From Vespula vulgaris (Eukaryota > Arthropoda > Insecta > Hymenoptera > Vespidae), in contig NC_066596.1 of NCBI RefSeq assembly GCF_905475345.1, positions 2,351,501 through 2,415,500 of the forward strand: 64,000 nucleotides of DNA, in the 5' to 3' direction. A program made the translations under genes and the position numbers. This document shows, piece by piece, positions 13,392 to 27,668 of the stretch. The notes under the pieces are model-generated. The model did not search any database. It had not been told where the DNA came from and saw only the letters and a program-made list of their open reading frames with translations. Within the stretch, counting starts at the first letter, position 1. Each line of letters opens with the position of its first letter.

Positions 13392-16300
13392 TTAGGTCTC
13401 CAAATCAGACTCGTCCGAATCACAACTGGAGGATACATCGTCCTCCATGCATCCTGATTCTTCAGGTATCGTTTCTCCCATTGGAATTCTACAAAAACAC
13501 AGACAAAAAAAAAAGGAAATGAATCAATAAATGTCCTATAACAAACAATTTATAAACAAATAGGAGTACAAGTCGAAAGATTAATCGAAAGTAATTAGTA
13601 ATTAGGCCGGTCAATCAAATTAGATCCCAAATGAAGCTTTTCATCTCCTTTAGATCCTAAAGCGAGTTTGTGTTAGAAAAAAACAGATTAGAAAGAAAGA
13701 TAAAAAAAAGAAAACAAGCATACAAAAAAACGTGCATCATCACGATTTTCAATCGATAATTACATTTCCCTTCGTTAAGGAATCCCAGTGATATGATGTA
13801 TGGCAAGTTTGTCCTGAATACATTTAGGTATTCTTCTCGTTTTTCGTAGGATACATTTTCGTGGACAGCAAGACTCTTCGATGTATCTGTGTTCAACAAC
13901 AATCTGATCCCTCATAATCTCATTTAACTCGAGCGACAATAAGAAGTTTACATATCTAATTTATTAAAGTGTGATAGAGATTGCTAAATCTATTTTTTCG
14001 AACTTGTTATTTAATCAAATGATAAATATATTATAATAATATAATAAGAGATTTTAGTATGGAAATATTTTCCATGCTAAATAATATAAGTTTCCATTTT
14101 CCTTTTTTTTCTTTTTTTTTTTTTTTCCTTACATTGATGAAATCAAATCGATATTATTAAGAAATTTATTTAGCATTAAACTATCAATCTAGACTTCAGA
14201 TTGTCACTTTATTTTTTAATTTTCTCTTTTGTTCGTTTTTTGTTTTTTCTTTTGCTCTTATCAACTGAATCAAATCAATACTTACAATAAAAATTTTAAT
14301 GAAAAATGTCTGTTTCTTTATAATATAAAAATAATATGTATCCATTGATTAAACGATACTTACTTGTCAACGTTCCAATCTTCGTCAGCATCCTTCATCA
14401 TAGCTAATGCCTGACAAAAGTCTTGTCCAATAGCTTTCAGATGATTCGTATCAAGATGTAATCCAGCGAGGACGCCTTGATCGCATCCACAGAAGCTACT
14501 CTCCATCGTGTAACTTCTGTTAAGGAGATAATCAATTCGTTAATTAAACGATACTTTCATGTATGCAATCAGTTAGGAAAACTTTCAAGTAACAAGTAAT
14601 TATATTGAAAGGGTTTCGAATACATAACAGAGAAGGAGCAAAAGCTTGTTCAGCAAACTTGACTCTGATCGGTAGAATCGTGAATTCGACCTTGGTCGAC
14701 CCCACACGTAGACTCATTGCGAGTCAGATCGTTTCTCAAGATGCGATCGGTACTTACTTCGAAACACCCAACTGCCGCCATATGGCAACCCTGGCGGTGG
14801 ATTCCTTATTTCTTTCTACCTTGAAGGAACACAACGGCAAAGCGAATGCCGGTGAAACGCTTTGCATTAGATGCGGTAAGATCTGCAAATGTAGATGTAT
14901 TTTTATACGAAGAAATTCCTCATAACGTAACTTTAGTTTTAATAGATAAAGTCAATCTCAAACAATTAATTTATTTCGAATATCATCGATCAATCTTATA
15001 TACATATATATATATTTTTTAAAACTTTGTTCTATATTACTATATGCAAAGATTCCGATTATATAATGTGTACATATAATTTTTTTAAAGATAAACCAAG
15101 TTAAGATTAACAAATATAATTATGATCTTTGATATTCGAATAACGGAAAAAGAAAATCCGGATACAATTATGATTAAAAATTGTAAAAGGCAATGATCAT
15201 AAATTTGATATTTTCTTTTCTTTCTTTCCTTTTAATAAATAATAATAAGGGTAATCCTTAAAGGATGATATATGGTGATTTCAGTTTGTTAGTTTTTCGA
15301 TTGATTGTTAGTCTTTAAAATAAGAATTTCAAAGACGGCCGAGAGACGTCGATGCGTTGATTTACGAGAAGCACGCGCATTCATCGATATACAGTGAATA
15401 CACGCAGAGTCTAAAAATAATACCCTCGTCGATCCCTCTTTCGTCCCTTACCAAATACTGCACCGGCTGGTCCGGTTTCGCCCTGTCCGCGGCGCTCCAG
15501 GAACTCGACCTTGAACAACCGAAGAGAAACACGTTCTTCCTCCGTGAATGGCCGTGATAGTCTACGAAGACGTGAGGAGGTCTTTGTAGGACCCTTGTGC
15601 AGTACTCCATCAAGCCCTTCGTGTGATAGATCACTGGATGTAACGATTGATCCGGATTGCTCCACCGTCTATTCAAGTCTTCGTTCGTTAGTCCATATCG
15701 ATTGCTATGATCGACGAAAAAAAAAAGGAGAGAAAAAAGAAAAAGCAACGAATGAGAATGAGGCAATTAAAAAGAAGATCAATGATCATCGTTATCCAGA
15801 GAATTAGATACTGAAATCGAAGATTTAATTTAGATTCAATGATCCGAATTTAAATTTAGAATTAAAAATTTAATCGAAAGTTGGGATTTATTATATATAG
15901 TTTTAACAAAAATAGTTTATATAAGCCAGCTTTGGCATATATCTATATGTGTTCGAGAATATATATTTAAATACGTTTGATATCTCAAAATATAGATAAT
16001 TTTCAAGATTATGTATCTATTTAAATACTTTTTGATTTAACATGAATTAAATTTATATACATCAAAGATTTATATGGATAAATATTTTTTAATAACATGC
16101 ACCTAAATATATTTAATCTTTCTAATAAAAAAAAAAAGAGAGAGAAAGTGTATCTTGAAATTTATCCAAGTAATATACATGATCGATTTGAAATAATATC
16201 ATTGAGAAAAACTAATTTTTCCAATCTGAACGATTTCAAATCTAAAGTAATAAAAATTATACAATAATTGTATATCTAATAGATAGACATTAGAAACTTA

Positions 16301-19300
16301 TTTATAGGTCGTTTTCTTTTAACTAATAGGTCAATGATAGTCACATGATTTACTTATCGATTCAGAAATCGAATTGAAGTATCATATAAGAGATTAATAC
16401 ATTAAGATGAAGAAACAAAAAGAAAGAGAGAGGGTTGTGGGAGCGAGACCTCGAAAGATCGTCGGCATTTAAGGATTCAGCCGCTGTTGGAAGGACGTTT
16501 CCGGCGGGCGGAAGTCGAAGCAGAGGAAGTGACACCTTCGCGTCGCGCATAGCTAATCATTTTCTAAGCACATCCTTACTACCAGCGATGGCAAGCTTCG
16601 TAGCTTCGATTATAACGTCGTCATTGTCGTCTTGACATCGTTTCGGGATGTAAACCTTGTCCCGAGGTGATGCACGTCACCTAACTTGAATGTTAAGAGA
16701 TCCTCTTTATCTTCGCTTTTATATTTTTATTCTAAAACTTTTCTAAAATAATATCCATTTTGATAATAGCAATTATCTACACAGTAATCATCTTGATAAT
16801 TCAATAAATCTGGAGAAGAAGAGGACAACGAAAGTGAAAGAGATATTAAATAATTTTTAACGAATTGTTCAAACGATCGGATCAAACGTTAATAGTAATC
16901 ATTATAAAGAATAATAGTTAGGTTCGATATACAATTATTAATAAATAACACAAAAAAAAGAAATACATTTATGTAAGTAAAACTATAAGAGGAAAAATTT
17001 CAAAGTTGAATCTAAAATAAATCAATACTTTTAAATTAATTGTTTTTAAATTAATCAAAACTAATAGAATATAGTTAATCGAATTTAATTATAATTTAAC
17101 TTTTATGTGCTACGTATTTATATATGTATAAAAAGATATAATATAATATAATATAAATATGATGATTATATAAAAAATTTTTTTGATAAAAGGATATCAA
17201 GCCTGATAATTGCAATAATAAAAATGTAGATAGACTAGCTTGTATAGCTTCTTCGATCCATTCAATTTCGGATTCATCTATCGAATGTCACTACGATAAA
17301 GACATTAGCAATTCGATGATGGTTAATAACTTCCGCTTTCGAGGCTACACGTACATGTATGTATGTATCTATACTACTATCTATACTGCTATGTATGTAT
17401 ATATATATACATACACAGTACACATATATACATATTACGAGGCAAAACTCTTCTAGTCACGTTCGTAGTCAAAGATCAATTTCTCATCCAAGAGAGAGAG
17501 ATGCTGTAAAGAGACAATAAAAAGTAAATGATGGAGTCGGTAAAGACAGTGTCGACTGCAACTGCAACTATTTTTCTCTGTCTCTCTCTCTCTCTTTTTT
17601 TTCTTTCTTTGTTTCTCTATTCTTCTCTCTTCCTTCCTCCTCCCAAACCTCTTCTCTTATCCTCTCGAGGACGTTAACCGTCTGATTCGTAGAATAAGCA
17701 AAGGAAGAAGAGTCATTCGAGATAATAGATTTCATCCCGTATAGTAGATTCCCCGAGTTCAAAAAAAAAAAAAAATAAACGAAACAAAAAAAGAAAAGAA
17801 AATAAAAAAAGTTGTTATATCGGTATAGGTAAAGCCTGGTTGGTATTAAAACGAAGTAATCAGCGTACGTGGAAATCGCGTGGAGAAGTTTCGCCGTGTA
17901 ACGCTATTATAGTAAGAATCGGCTAGATCTCAACGATGACGATCATTATGTCAGATCTTAAAACGTTAATTTTCTCGTTATGTGCATGCGAGTGTGGATT
18001 TATGCGTATGTGTGTTTGTGTGTGTATGAATTAGATAGATAACCTTTATTACATCCCAGATACGTTAAATTTTATGAAGTATATAATGAAAATAGTATTA
18101 TTCGAACTATATATGTTAATGTATTTTATTTTATTCGAATAATATTTAATTTTAATAATAGTTTGACTAATCAGAATAATAAGTAAATAAAACATTTCTG
18201 ATATTACAAATTAGTTTTCTTCTTCGTCTTACGTATGTATATGTTGGATAAGATATATATATAAGAAGTAATAATGATATTGACGACCTAACAATTTCAT
18301 TATTTTACTTAGACAATGTTTGATTGTTTGAAATTTGTAAACAAATCTATATATATATACTCTTTTATCTTAATAAGAAAAGAACAATTTGAACATATAA
18401 ATTAAAGTTTGTTCTTAAACGTCACTTACACGTACGTAAGATGACAGAATATTTAATATTAACAAACGTTGATAATATCGATGATGCGAATGTTAAAAAA
18501 AGATTTCCGATGCCGTTGAAGTTGAAATGAGCCTATTCATAGATATTTCCTTGATAAGAAAAACTTTTCGAATAATTCGAGGACGATCAAATTGGATATA
18601 CGTGAATTTATCGAGCACCCGGTGTAATGGACAGCATCAGTCTGTTCGTGCGAGCAACACCGATGTCAATGACTTGAACCGAGGAGCCTTGACCGCGAAC
18701 TTCTCTCTCACCTCTTGAGAAATCCTCGAGAAATTACGTCTGACCGAGCTCACGTCTCGAACTTGTCCCGTAAGATACTTACTGAAGTTCCGTCATTCTT
18801 TCCATTCGAATCCTATTAATGTCTCAACTAAATTAGCAATCTTTCTTCTCTCCAATGCACTATTTTTCTTTTCCCAAATATATTAATTTTCTAGGTACAG
18901 AAAAGAAAAGAAAGAGCAAAATATAAAAAAGAAGAAAGCACGTTGTGAAACATTGTAAAACATATTGAACTATGAACCCGAATGACAGAATGACAAAGGA
19001 TCGATTAGAATTTTATATAGACGTAAAAATTTTGTTAAGATCATATTTAGGATTTATCTGAACTTATCTGAACTTATCAGACAATATTTTATAAATGTAT
19101 CGTGAATGTTCATTTAAAAAAAAGTACTTAGCCTGAACGATCATAATTCAGTATGTCCTTGGAAATTCTAAAAACACATTCGATCGTAAAATTCAACGAA
19201 ACGATTTCGCGGTACACGAAAGTTCACTTTCGTAGCTCGCTAATTGCACGTATTTTCGAACTTAAAAGATTAGATTTCTCTTAGGACGATGTAATTTCAT

Positions 19301-21496
19301 GAACTTTTATATTTTAAGAATAAAAGACGATGTATAATGGACACTTCAAGCGATTAACGAGAGCAAGGTATAAAAGCTTTCGGTGGTGTATCGATCAGAA
19401 GAACGAAATGAAGTTTAGCTAAAGGATCGTGCACCAGTTGGTTGCTCGCTCGAGTAAGGGCCCCACGTTAGAATATATTCGTGACCGGTCTGGATTTGCA
19501 TTCCTCCTCCAATCCAAGGTCTCCTGGCCCTTTTTTACGAGCTCGTCGGGTACGGAAAAGGGCCGAAAGAATCCCTTGGCTTCTTCTACCAGTTTCAACG
19601 ACCGCTTCTTCGAAGAATTCTTCGAGCCATTCTTCGATAGAATGTACGTAACTACTCGACAAGTAGTTTTTTTTCTTCTTTCTCTTTTTTTCTTCTTTTT
19701 TTTTTTATTTTTCTTCTTCTTCTTCCTTTTTTCTGGTGGGGATGGATGTGTTCAAAAATAGTCTAACTATATTTGAACACATTCCATAAGTAAAATTATT
19801 AAAATATCTTATCCTTATCTGTATTACTTCCTTGCAACGGAAGGAATGCTATTTTCATATTGAGCTATTTCTAGACCGACGTGAATCTCCTTAATAATGT
19901 CGTGTAAATGTCGACGAACGACAAGTCCTTGCTAATTTATTCCACGTTACTCACGTACCAATCGTCTATCTCTATACTTTGTTACTCGATGATATCACGT
20001 CTTCTAAGATACAACTTAACATCCTTAGGAAACGTTCTTCTCATTTACGAGTTATATGATAGGTTGCAACCTATCTTCGGATGATAGGATTTTATAGCAA
20101 AAATGAATGTCTAGATAAATAAATAGATTAATTTATTATAGTATTGAAAGATCAACGAACACCTAAACGTCAAATGATAAATGTATTGATATTATAACTT
20201 GTGCTATACAAAAAAATTAATTATTTTCATCGCATATTGATAGATAAATCAAATAAGATTAACAATATTAAATAATAATTTTAATCCTAAAAAATCGACG
20301 TAAATCTAAGAAGCATCGAATGCATCAGATAACATCACTACCGTCGGATATATGAGAAAAATATCAAATAAAAATCGAATCAATGTAAATCAATTAAACA
20401 TCAAATAAGGACACGTTAACGTTTCAATTTTCTATCAAGAAAACTGATTATGTTAATTGTATATTATAAAGAAAAAAAAAGAAAATGAAAAGGAAATAGA
20501 AAGAAACAGTTGGAAATGTTATTCTTAACATTCTGACATTTAGCACGATGAGAATCATATCTTTCAGATTTAGGTTCCTTAAAATAGATACCTGTTAGCA
20601 TAAATCTTGAGTCTAACGAGTTTACCAAGAAGGCAAATCTAGACACGAGAAAATTAGGTTTCGAAGGTCTCGATCTTTCGGAAGATGACCTATACCGTTC
20701 TAAACGTCTATCTTTCTTCTCTCCTGTCCTATCAGATTCTTTTTAGCGAAACAACATCTTGGAATAAAGAGAAGAGAAGAGAGAAAGAGAGGGAGAGAGA
20801 GAGAGAGAGAGATAGAAAGAAAAAGAGATATAGATAGAACAAGTTCGAAGAAGAACAAGCGAATGAATTTATTCTCATGCGTGTTAAATATTAAATTACG
20901 TATTCAAGGTCAAGACAGAGATAAACGAAGGTAGACCCAGGTGATTCTCTTGAACTTAAGACACAGGTAATGCCCTTAAAGCGATTGAACCCTATGATTT
21001 CGATCATTACTTATTACTATGGACGATCGTTATTTCACATCGTATGCGATATTTTTTCACTGAAGCAGACCCATCTTCAGGAGTGTCTATAAATTCATGG
21101 GGATAAGCTTGGATCTTAATGGTGATCGAGAAGAGATTCGCTTTTCTTTGAAGGTAACTTCAAAGGGATAAGTTTTATCATGTACTCGAGGTCGGATACA
21201 CGAGAAAAGGAAGAGAGAGAGAAAGAGAAAGAGAGAGAGAGAGAAAGAGAGAGAGAGTTCACGGTTTCAGGTTCTAGGTCATACTCTTGTACTCGTAGCA
21301 CGTAACAGAAGAAGAAGATGAGAAGAGAGGCGACTCTAAGTTGACCATGGCTGTTATTATCATCCATTCCTGCCTTCTATCGGTGATTATGCATCGTCCG
21401 TTTCGTACCCGGCAGCAGTCAAGATACAAAGAGAGTAACGATCTAATTTATTATACTGAGACATTACATTGTATAGCTATAGTAGAAATAGCATAG

Positions 21497-21545
<49 letters not shown>

Positions 21546-23009
21546 TAGTAATAGAAAAATATAGAACAATTTCTTATTGTAATAAAAAAAGATTGATTGA
21601 ACACAATCAAAGTAAAATAAGTAAATCTATCGTAAATATATTTTATACAATAAATGAATATGTGTGCGCATATAGAAAAGAGAAAAGATAATACTGAAAT
21701 ATTTCTAATCCAATAATAGTATAAATATTAAATAAGATAAAAGATTAAGTAAAACAGAAAAAAAAGAAGAAGAGAATAATGAGATATTTAATGACTGTTA
21801 ATGTAATTAGTAACACAATAACTAAAAATATTTATAAGTATTATTACTCTGGCAATGTAGTAAGTTCTCTTTTTTTAGAAAAGAAAGAGAAAAGAAAAGA
21901 TGTGTGACGATGATTTAGCGGACAGCAAGAGATTATGTTTCTCTCTTATTCTCCTCCTTTTCCTTCTCCTTTTTGCATTTCCGACTCCTCTTACTCCAAA
22001 GGAAAGACGCGGATCTTTCGTGGCGGCGTCGTATAATCGCATTAAATCCCGCGGGAAACAAACTGTCTAAATATACATCCATGGGACAGAACGAACACAG
22101 CAAGGTGTGAGTACATAAGCAACGAGATCTGTTCTAAAGAAATATAGATGCTAAGTTCTCAACTTGATTCCATAAGAACTAATCGTGCTAATCGATATAA
22201 TACATTCGTTATAAAAGGAAAACAATTTGTCTGAATAAGAAAGAAAAGAGATATCAAATCTTAGGTGAAACCTTGTTTCCCAAAGGAAATGTAATATTTT
22301 TTGATTGTGGAGCAATTGTCACGGTAAAATCAAATCGATTCGAAGCACAGATGAAGATCACTGAGTTTAACAGACTGTTGAGAAAAGGAGCAACAACTAA
22401 AAAAAATGCTAAACTATTCAAAGTGAATTATGACTCTGAAAGGATAGACCAAAAGTGGAAAGAAAAAGAAAGAGAAAAGAAAGAAATCAAAACGAAAAGA
22501 AAAGAATAATATAAAAGATTTTTCTTGGCTAGCTTTTGCATACTCATAACTGAATACCATAGGACAAAAAAGATACACAAAAAGAAAGGGGGAGGCTCGT
22601 AAAGAAAGAAAAAAAAAGAAAGAGGAGAAAGAAAAGAAGAAAAAATTAATTAACTTTTGTGTGTCACGTCTAGTAACAAACTTGATCTCTCTTGAATTTG
22701 ATAAAAAGAAGAAAATTTCTTTAACGAATCTCAACCAATGATAATAATATCTAATCATCTAATCGATACTAATCAACATACATATATCGATGTAAAATAT
22801 ATGAAAGTACGATATGAGGATCACTGTCCTAGTATTGTAGTATCAAAATGGAAGAGTCGACGAAGAGCCTCCAGGGGCCTATGAGTCCCACCGATCGTCT
22901 CTCGAAGCGAGGTTGTTCGCGCGCTAAAACCAAGATCTCTGTATGCAAGAGAGAGAGGTGAAGGAGGAGGAGGAGGAGGAGGAGGAGGTGGTGGTGGATG
23001 ATGGGAGAC

Positions 23010-23045
<36 letters not shown>

Positions 23046-25939
23046 GATATATACAAGAGAGAGAGAAAGAGAAAGAAAGAGAGAGAAGAGGGCCTTACAT
23101 AGCGATCGCTGGCAGGGCCTGAAATAGACCTCGACGAGAATCCTCCTGTAGCATCCTCTCCTCATCCTCCTTCTCCTCCTTCTCCTCCTCCTCCTCCTCC
23201 TCCTTCTCCTCCTCCACTTCTCCAACTCTTCTTCTTCTTCTTCTCCTTCTTAGCCGTCGCATCGGCTGGTTGCCTCGAAAGCCCTTCGTTGCTTTTATTT
23301 TGGCAAAAAACAGGCGAAAACCCTCCGAGGCTCGTTTGTGAGAAGTTGCTTGTGAGAAAGAGACCGAGATAAAGAGAGAAAGAGAATGAGAGAGAGAGAG
23401 AGAGAGAGAGAACGAAGTAGAAGAAGAGACTCGTGCTTGTTTATCCAGGATCCAGCTCCCGGCAAAAGCATCAGCTCGACCACGAACACAGTTCGACCCC
23501 CATTGGCCACTTTGCCGGAGCTCTCTCTAAGTGCATTCGAGTGCATTCGAGTACGCTCGTTGAATTCCCATGGGAAATACGCCGGTGGGTAGGCGTGACC
23601 TGTTAAACTGACCTACGCCAAGGTAAAGATAAAACCATGATTTAACCGTGGACCTTGTCTTCGCTCTTTTCAAGAGGACATCACCGACTTCCGCCATTTT
23701 GTTGACCTTCTATAAATTCCTCTTTCAACACACCACATTTCTTTCATATATTTCTATATATTTAATATCTCGGATTGTTTAGCAAGTCCCTATCATTTTC
23801 TTCATATATGTATCAATAACAATGTATATATTTTGTACATATATTGAAAAGAGACCTTTGTAAAATTGTTGGTTTTATATATGAATATATTTATATTAGA
23901 ATATATTATATATATTTTTATTTGATGTAATAAATTTGTCCTCCCTCTCTCTCTCCCTCTTTATTTATCTATCTTTGTTTCTTTTTCTCCTCTCTCTTTC
24001 TCTCTCTCTCTCTCTCTTTCAAACTAACTGTTTTTAAATCTTACGAAAAGAAAGAAAGATAGAATAATAAATCAAGATCAGAAAAGTAAAAAAGAAAATA
24101 AAATAGACGATGAGATAGGCTGAAAGTCAAGAAAAATACTTGCTACCGGTGAATCAGCAGGGTCGTGAGAACTCAGAGGCGACAAGGAGCCGCCACGTAC
24201 ACGACTGTCCGAATGGCATCGCGATAAAAGACGATGCCTACGTTAACTCGTTTGCTTTTCCAAGTCTCATACGTTTAAACAGGAAAGTGTTGTTGAATGT
24301 TTTGAGGCTAATGAACTCTTGTCCATGATCGAATGAATTAGCGGTATGTTAATATCCTAAGCAACGGTATTGAAATAATCAATATTCTTACGCAACTGTT
24401 GTAAACGTTAGACCAATTGATAGGAAGCTATTAATCCCTACTTTAAAAAGATTTATTTGACTATCAGAATCGTAAAAAGAAAAACTAATTTAAAACGTCT
24501 ATATTTCATCAACGATTAGATTCAGATAAAGAGTAGATCTTTCTTATGTCTTTTCAATGAAATTAGGATTAAGAAATTTTCTTTTGATTTTTATTAACAA
24601 AAACATTTGATTATTTTCGATAATGAACGTCTAGGATCAATTCGCTCGATCATACGAAAAAATTAGATATAGCAATAACGTGAGACCTAATCGTGAGTCT
24701 TCTCATTAAAAGATCAATTCTTTATTGTGATATGTTTTTATGTTCTTCATGTAGAAATGATCGAATGAAAGAAGGAGTTTCCTTAGTGCGGTAGGTCTCG
24801 AATGTCACGCGAGGATCTTTTTTTAGGGATGCTCGCACACAGCTCGTAACAGAAATAGCTCGCCGTGTATGATCATTGATCCGACGATGGGCTATGAGCA
24901 AAAGAGAAGATAGTTAGGATAAGAATAAGAAAAAGAAGAAGAAGAACAGAAGAAAAGGAGATGTAGAAGAAGATACGTTGCTTTTCTAGGGTACGGGGTA
25001 CCGGTTCTATATTGTAACCAAAGTATACAGGATAGTTGGTGCAAGAGAAAACTGGACTGGGCGATATGTACCATCAGCAACAGCAGCAGGTGATCTCGAG
25101 CGAGAAGACGCGGTCAGAAATGAAGCCTACCTTGAGACTGGAGTCTTTTTGCGGCCTACCGTGTCGATAGGCTCTCCGATAGACCAACGAAGAACTGGCA
25201 TTCCATCATGAACGAAAATGTATTTCAAAAGAATTATCTTTCATCTTATTCCGATAACAAAAATTTACGCGACATGAAACATTTCGTTATATAATGTAAA
25301 GATTTTTTTAAACAATAGTCTAATCGATCTCAGCGATTTCTCTCTATTTATTTCGTTTTTGTCTGTTTTTTTATTTTTCCCTTCATCTTTGAAATACATT
25401 TTTATCGACTATATTAATTATTGTATCCTGATAGTTTACAAAGATAAAAAAAAGGAAAAGAAAAACAGAACCGAGATCCTCGTTCGAATTCCGATTTATC
25501 GGAACGATCGATGTTAAAAAGAGGAGAAAAGAGAAGAAAAGGAAAGAAAAAAGAAAAAAAAACATTCCAAAATAAATTCAAGATGATCGAAGCGAATCGA
25601 AACGATTACACGCTACTACTACATCCTATCCAAGGCAACTCTTTTTCTTAAAGTCAACGAACCTACTCTATGTACCATGAACCTTATACACACAGACGTA
25701 ACACATATATACTGTGGTAACTTCTTCTTCTTCTTCTTCTCTTCTTTTTTTTCTCTTTTTTTTTCTTTTTCTTTTTACCAGCTCGTCCTATAGAATTTTT
25801 TAGCAATCCATTTTAGTTTCGCACTTGATAGACCATACATTGGGATCGTCATCGACGCAAAGTAAGGATCGATCCTTCGACGTCATCTTCATCTTCTCTT
25901 CGTCTGAGTTGTCCCTCTCCACTCGACAAACTCTTTCTA

Positions 25940-25970
<31 letters not shown>

Positions 25971-25984
25971 TTATCTCTCTCTCT

Positions 25985-26032
<48 letters not shown>

Positions 26033-27187
26033 GAAGCTATACTCTCCCCTCTCGTTTTCCAAACGATAGTTCGAGCGTCCCTTGGTGCCTTCGTCCGTCC
26101 TCCTCTAGGCTGCTGCTAGTGAATCATCTTCAACGACCCCCTCCTCTTGGATCCGGCCAGAAGACTCTTAAGGGGGCCCCCGACGCAGCGCGAGGCCAGT
26201 CCGAGAACGCGACCCTAACATTAACATCCGGTGTATTCCGACAGTCGGAAACGGAAACGACTGCTTGATCGTACGATTAGTCGCACGGCAACATGAAGAT
26301 CGCTACGCTGCTTCTAGTTATCGTGGCCTTCGCTTCAGGTTAGTAGATACTATTTCTCTTTCTTTTCTGTCTTCGTTTTCCTTTTTCACTTCTTTTCTTT
26401 TTTCTTTCTTTTTCTTTTTTTCTCTCTCTTTTCTATCTCCTTCTTTTCTTTTTTCTTTCTTTCTTCTTGACAACATAATCCTCCCGTCATATCAAAACGT
26501 TCGTCTTTTCGATCGTTTTCTTCGATCGAAAGAAAAAAACAAGTTTTCTTTCTTTCTTTTTCTTTTTTTTTCATTTTATTATTCTTTTTTTTTGGTTTCG
26601 ATATCACAATTTTTATCCGCCGACGACATTTTATGTTTTTTTTTCTTATCTCTCTGACGGACCCTTCTCGTTCTTTCGAAAGAAAAAAAAGAAAAATGAA
26701 AAAGAAAGAAGGGAAAGAAAGAAGAAGAAGAAAATAGATCGTTTTTTATACCAACGAACGAACGAACGAACGAACGAACGAACACACTTTTCTTTGTCGT
26801 GGGGTTACTTCTTTTTCTTTTTTCTTCGTTTCTTTTTTCTTTGCTATATATTCATTTGCTGTGACATTCGTTGTCGGAGTCTTTTACTTTCAGCGAAGGT
26901 AGATACTACCTCTCTCTCGTCACGGTTAAGTCGGATTAAAAATTCTCACGGCGTCGTACCACGAGCGTGACTTACTCGATGAATGAAGGGTATAGTTTAG
27001 TGAGACACAAGCCAACTCGTTCGCGAGTCTTCGCTTTTCACTGCCGGCAGACGTCTCAAGGTCTTCCGGTCGTTTACCATCACCTGCGTCGCCAGTTTTT
27101 CCACGATGCATCGACAATTTTTATTTCTACGCATGCCCTACGAACGGCTTCCAAGTTAATCTTGAGTCATGTGATTATTATTAGAAG

Positions 27188-27250
<63 letters not shown>

Positions 27251-27624
27251 CATATATAGAATTCTACCGAGAATATTTTCGAGTTCCTGAAGCTTTAACA
27301 TATGCAAAATTTCATCTCCTCCTTTCATAAATATTCAAATATTTTCAAACGAAAGAAATTAGACGATCGATCATATTTGGATAGATTAGAAATAGAAGAG
27401 AAGTGTGATAGAGAGAGAGAAGGCGAAAGAGAATAAGAATAAGTTAGAAGCTGTTCTCATCTAGAAGCTGTTTAGAGTTCTATATACTAATAATTCATAA
27501 GTACAGTTAACCAAATAATCGTGTAAGTTCAATGAACTCTCACAAACACATCTGTGCGAATATCATTCTATTCACGAAAGATCTCTCTTTCTCTCTCTCT
27601 GTCTCTCTCTCTCTCTCTCTCTCG

Positions 27625-27668
<44 letters not shown>

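Noticed and set aside
14605..14925. 106-codon + strand frame
   Set aside because: It is antisense to the CCP1 exon at 14758-14882, which has clear family similarity on the minus strand.
19429..19761. 110-codon + strand frame in the CCP1 intron
   Set aside because: Half is a T-rich run giving poly-Phe, and the rest is open in all frames of a GC-richer island, so it gives no preference for coding.
22821..23225. Minus-strand frame with poly-Arg and poly-Pro
   Set aside because: It is the translation of GGA/CTC simple repeats in an intron, with no conserved flanking sequence.
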